From Euryodendron excelsum (Eukaryota; Streptophyta; Magnoliopsida; Ericales; Pentaphylacaceae): a stretch of 64,000 nucleotides of DNA. Shown here piece after piece: positions 59,466-64,000 of this stretch. Position numbers and translations under genes: made by a program. Numbering within the stretch: the first letter of the stretch is position 1; each line of letters starts with the position of its first letter. The stretch covers positions 49,779,836 to 49,843,835 of the forward strand of contig CM065381.1 of NCBI GenBank assembly GCA_033060915.1, written 5' to 3'. Under the pieces are notes generated by a model, which saw only the letters and a list, made by a program, of their open reading frames with translations, had not been told where the DNA came from and did not search any database.

Positions 59466-59870
59466 TCTTTGCTTGTTAAAGACAGAAAATGAAAAAGGAT
59501 GGATTCCATGTTGACCACGAGGCAATCGGAGGGACCAAAGTTGAAAAATTTTGGAGAGTAAGTTATCTCGAACCAACATTCTGTCAAGTGGAATGATACT
59601 CCTCCGGGAAGTTTTAGGTCTAACGTCTGGACATTGATTCTTCTTGAACTGACACTCTTTCTAGCGGAATGCTGCTCCTCTGGGAAGGTTCAAGGTTATT
59701 GTCTAGAGATTGATTCTTCTTGAACTGACGCTCCGTCTGGCAGAATGCTGCTCCTTTGGGGAAGTTCAAGGTTAATATCTTGAAACTGATTCTTTATGAA
59801 CTAACGCTCCGTCTAGCGAAATGCTGCTCCTCTGGGGAGGTTCAACGTTGATGTATGCTTTTAAAGGGGA

Positions 59871-60690
59871 AAGCTTAGAAGCCTAATCTGTTTTTTCAGA
59901 GGAAGCTCTAAAACTCAATCTGCTTTTTTGGAGAAAGCTCTAAAACCCAATCTGTTCTTTCGAAGGAAGCTTTGAAACCCAATCTTCTTTTTTGGAGAAA
60001 GCTCGAAAACTTAATTTGTTTTTTTGGGAAAAGCTCTAAAACCCAATCTACTTTTTCAAAGGAAGCCTTGAAACCCAATATGCTTTTTCGGACGAAGCTC
60101 AAAAACTAATCAGGTTTTTTTGGAGGAAGCTCGAAAACCTTATTTGTTTTTTTTTTAAAGAAGCCCAAAAACCATATCTGCTTTTTCGGAGGAAGCTCTG
60201 GAACCCAATCTGCTTTTTCAAAGGAAGTTTTAAAACCCCATTTGCTTTTTCGGAGGGAACTTAAAAACCCAATCTACTTTTTCAGGGGAAGCTCTAAAAC
60301 CCATTTTGCTTTTTCAGAGGAAGCTCGAAAACCCAGTCCGCTTATTCAGAAGAAGCTTTGAAACCCAATCTGCTTTTTCGAAGGAAGCTCAGAAACCCAA
60401 TTTGCTTTTTCGAGGGAGGCTTTGAAACCGAGTCTGCTTTTTCGAAGGAAGCTCAAAAACCCGATCTGCTTTTTTAGAGGAAGCTTAGAAACCCGATCTG
60501 TTTTTTCGGAGGAAGCTCTGAAACCCAATCTACTTTTTCAGAGAAAGCCCTGAAACCCAATGTGCTTTTTCAAAGGAAGCTTTGAAACCCAATATACTTT
60601 TTCGAGGGAAGCTCTGAAATCTAATTTACTTTTTCAAAGGAAGCTCGGAAACCCGATTTGCTTTTTCGGAGGAAGCTCAGAAACCCAATC
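59871..60690 (-). repeat. 32-bp satellite array, about 26 units
   Basis: Same unit as 48373-49260, more degraded (several units with T-run expansion near 60115-60160). Short frames across it are artefacts. Confidence 0.95.
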
Positions 60691-61287
60691 TTTGCTAATA
60701 TAAGGGATTTGCTTGTAGTTCTTCTGTCTTGAACGTTGGAGAAGTGACATATGCTGCTTCTTGGATTGAGATTTTTGGAGTGTAATATTCCTTTGATGTG
60801 TTGATTGTTGACTTTTATGTGTAGCTAGCATGGCAAAATTCTAGGTAAGGTGCTTCCTTGGGTTCTTGAATTTGGTTTTGGAGGGGGTGAGGCCTCCTTT
60901 TGAAAGGCTTGAGGTGTTTAGAAAGTCGAACATCTATAGGTCAATTTTCCTTGAGTGGATCAACTGGTTTGCAATTGAATGGGAGATGTAGGGTGGGCCG
61001 TTACCCCAGTGTTTACGATTTGAAAAGGTCGAGTATGGCTGACATTAATTAGGGTGGTCAAGGGTGATTCAGTGCCCCATTCTCTGTTTCTTGTTGTCTA
61101 TGGATGACAATTCGAGTTTTCTAGGGTCCATTTCTTTTGCAGAGCGCTTGGATTCTGGCCGACAAACCTTTTAGGATGTTGTGCTTGTACTTCAAGACAC
61201 CTTTTCTTTTGTAATCATCTGAACACTTGTCAATGTATTTTGTTAGACGTGTCATTTGGTATATATTGTATAAGTCCACCACAGGTT

Positions 61288-61660
61288 AAAATGAATGCAC
61301 ATCATACTTTTGGATGAGTGCACAGATTGATACATGAAGAAATGAGTGCATGCCATACTTTTTGATGAATGCATAAGGATAGAATTAAACGTATGTCATG
61401 TTTTTTGATGGATGCTCATGCAGAGATGGAATTGAATGCATGTCATGCTTTTTTATGAACGCATAGAGATGGATTTTGAACGCATGTCATACTTTTTTAT
61501 GAATGCACATAAATGAAAATGAATGGATATCATACTTTTTGATGAATGTATAGAGATGGGTTTTGAATGCATGTCATACTTTTTGACGAATGCACGTAGA
61601 TGAATGGAATTGGAAGCATGTCATACTTTTTTATGAATGCACGAATAGAATTAAAATACA
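61288..61660 (-). repeat. About 46-bp tandem repeats
   Basis: Paralogue of 49890-50280, same unit order. Confidence 0.8.
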
Positions 61661-62163
61661 CAGGAATTGCATGGATGTATAGGTTATATATGTCATGAAT
61701 GCACAAGTACTGCGTGAATATAGGTTATTTATAAAGAATGCCCCAAGGCCTATACTCTCGAGATTCTACTTCCCTTCTAGGATCCTACCCCTTTGGTTTT
61801 GTCCCATTCTTGTCAGGGTGTGATAACATGTGCACCATTCTCAGGGAATCTTAACCTTTTAGGTTGCTGCTATCTTATCCCTACTTTCTATGAGGTTACT
61901 GTTTGGGAATTTTCTGTCTTGACTTGGTTTTCTCCCTGAGATCCTCATATTCCACTATAACTTGAGCGAGAACTTACCTGCCCTTCGCAAAGCGATAAAC
62001 AGCTTGGCTCTCAATCCGAGAAGACTTCTTTTAGGACTGTAATGTAGGCCGGGTTTAGGGGTTGTAAAAAATGAAAGAAAATTTAGGCTCAAAGATTTTC
62101 TTTTAATGGGTTGTTTAAACCAAAACCATCTGAGCACACCTTGGAACATGACATTGCCCCTAC

Positions 62164-64000
62164 ATGGTTTATATGGTTGGTGCTTGAAAACAATTCATAA
62201 AAAGGTTTTCTTAGAGCCATTATAACCTATATCTTGAAAAGATTAGGAGCTTTAAAAATCAACATAATAATGGCAAATTTTTGGAAAACCATTTTGAATG
62301 CAAAGATGGAGAGAATGAATCTTTGGAAACTATTTTTGAGAAGAGGATTTTGGAAACCATTTTTAAAGGGAACCATTCCAATAAGTTAAGGTTCCTATGG
62401 CCAATGTAAAGGGAGAGACCTCAAGAGAGGGTTCCATGGGGCCATTCCAATCACTAATCTTAAGTGAATAGGAATCTTAGAAATCCAAGAGTTTAAAAAT
62501 CACTTTTGTCTAAGAACAAAAAGAGAAAGGAACCATTCTAACAATTTACGGCTCCTATGGCCAATATAAAAGGGCGACCACTCAAGAGAGAGTTCCATGG
62601 GGTCATTTTAACCACTAAACTTAAGAGAATAGAAACCTTGGGAATTAGGGAGTTTGAAAACCCTTTTTATGCAAGTTGGAATGCAAAGATGCAAAGGTGT
62701 GAGTTAGGGGTTAACGGGGGATTTTCTAAGGCATGATTTCTAAGGTCTCATCCTAAACTTCAAGGGATCAACTCTTAGAACCATTTTGAAAGGAATATCG
62801 AGCTTGGAAGTGGCATGGAAATAAGAACAATGTAAGTTTTGTAAAACATGGTTATGAACATGGAAATGAAACCAAGCACACAAGACATGAACGAGATAGC
62901 AATATGCAAGAGGATTATGAATAGATACAAGGCTTTAGGCTACACCACATAATCAAGGGGCTCCAAGGCCATACCATCTTAAAGTAGACTAGTGAGAGAT
63001 CCCCCTACACAGTGGCTCTCACTAGCTTTCCTCTAGGCATGAACTAGAAGCCGTCTTGCTCCAACCACGCAAGAAAGGGGGGTAGAAGATGTGGATTAAA
63101 ATAGAGAATAGCCTAAGTAGGCTAGGAGCGAGAAGAGAGGAGTGGGGGAAGACAAAAAAATGTAAAAGAAATACCAGTTTTTACCTTCAATACACTTGCA
63201 ATCTTCTATGGATGCCTTGACTTAAACTTGGATGGCTTCAAGTAGGCTTGAGGGCTGGAAAGAGGAGTTCTATGGTGTACAGGGCTATGTAGGTGAAGTG
63301 TATGGGTTAGGGGGAGGTGGAATCTAGCTTAAGTATTAGAAGAGTGGGTTGTATATAAAGATTCGAGGTTCTGGAGCAGTTTCAGCAGAGCTTCGCATCA
63401 ATTTTTTGTTCTGGAATATACAACAGGGGAGGCCAGTATTTATAGGCAACTTGGGAGAGGCCTGGCACATGTTCTACATGCGCATGGCCAAATTTTGCCC
63501 TGGCGCATATAGCACATGTGCAGTACTGTTCCATTACCAGAATGCCACGTGGCACCCACTGTACTGGCTAAATCCTAACAGTTAATCAAACTTTGGTCGA
63601 TTTGATCAAAATCTTGGCGCATGTAGCATACGTTCCGTCACCGGGAGTGTTCATTTAAACTTTGCCTCGATAATTAAGCCCAGGAAGGTTTCGGAGGAAT
63701 CGATTGTGTCCCCTTAAGGTTTCTCGTGAACTTCCGTGTTTTCAAAAAGTTTGAACGATGTTCGGAAGTGTGAGATAATGTCTCGGGAAATGTGCATAAA
63801 ATCGCATCTCTGCGAAGCGTCTGTGATATGCTCCGTGGAGGTTCAAAAGTAGCTGTTTAGTGTCGCTTGATCGAGGCCTTCGGGAAGCGATCTCTCCGAT
63901 CAGACCGTACCGTACCGATGGGAATTCTATAATTTACGCATTTCTCAAGTCATTTGACGATATGTTATAACCAGGGAATTGGGAAAAAAGTTAATCTTGG
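62164..64000 (-). mobile_element. Family B LTR, reverse, partial, runs off the window
   Basis: Starts mid-LTR (matches from about 56385) and continues through the TATA box (63437-63444), inverted repeats and the gcgtctgtgatatgctcc region to the window end. Confidence 0.85.
63437..63444 (-). promoter_or_regulatory. Family B LTR TATA box
   Basis: Plus strand tatttata in ggccagtatttataggcaac. Confidence 0.7.

Larger units (their letters stand above)
59448..62163 (-). mobile_element. 3' internal region of a second family B element
   Basis: Co-linear with 47951-50755, including PPT, satellite and 46-bp array. It breaks at gccccta|catggtttatatgg into mid-LTR sequence. Everything from gag to the PBS is missing. 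Confidence 0.85.

Noticed and set aside
1..64000. Integrated pararetrovirus or organelle-derived DNA
   Set aside because: No movement protein, coat or organelle gene was recognised; LTR, PBS and PPT features account for the sequence.

Overview
This is a gene-poor, repeat-only stretch of a plant nuclear genome, most likely an angiosperm and probably a eudicot; the species cannot be named from the sequence. Almost every base can be assigned to Ty3/gypsy LTR retrotransposons or their debris, and I found no host gene, tRNA or rRNA. Most of the material is Tat/Ogre lineage, recognised from an Arg-type primer binding site (TGGCGACTCCACTGGGGAC-like), Tat gag motifs (a PKF/Y..GDP..H-type core and CxYH..GHDTE.C knuckles), very long LTRs (3.7-4.3 kb) opening TGTAAGCACC and closing GGGCGCGACA, and a polypurine tract reading aaaagaggggca. 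No reverse transcriptase, RNase H or integrase is visible in any copy, so every element here is pol-less or pol-deleted.

Two sister families occur. Family A has LTRs with GGCGCC inverted repeats near the TATA box, a 3' untranslated array of about 50-bp units and an antisense extra ORF. Family B has LTRs with GCGCATGT/ACATGCGC inverted repeats at the same place, a 30-bp TTAACCTAGGG-type array in the LTR and a 32-bp satellite in its 3' region. The two families share a homologous leader, gag and post-gag spacer.

Layout. 1-1818: 3' end and 3' LTR of an Athila-type element, which cuts into 1819-6176, a forward family A LTR. 6177-7329 is gag C-terminal debris. 7330-22528 is a minus-strand family A insertion with a perfect 5-bp target-site duplication (ATGGT at 7325-7329 and 22529-22533). 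The forward host element resumes at 22529 with its 3' region, an antisense plant-mobile-domain-like ORF (24107-25961) containing a possible 86-bp intron, a satellite array, a PPT and a 3' LTR ending at 36955. That LTR start lies in a 1.2-kb tandem duplication, and the LTR carries a 3.39-kb insertion (32098-35490, target duplication AAATC). 36956-45026 is a mosaic of LTR pieces in both orientations plus an unrelated LTR fragment. 45027-64000 is minus-strand family B, in an LTR-internal-LTR-internal-LTR arrangement.

Nothing here works as a gene set. The functional logic that can still be read is the retrotransposon cycle: TATA boxes and inverted repeats in each LTR, PBS and leader, gag remnants, satellite-rich 3' regions and PPTs.
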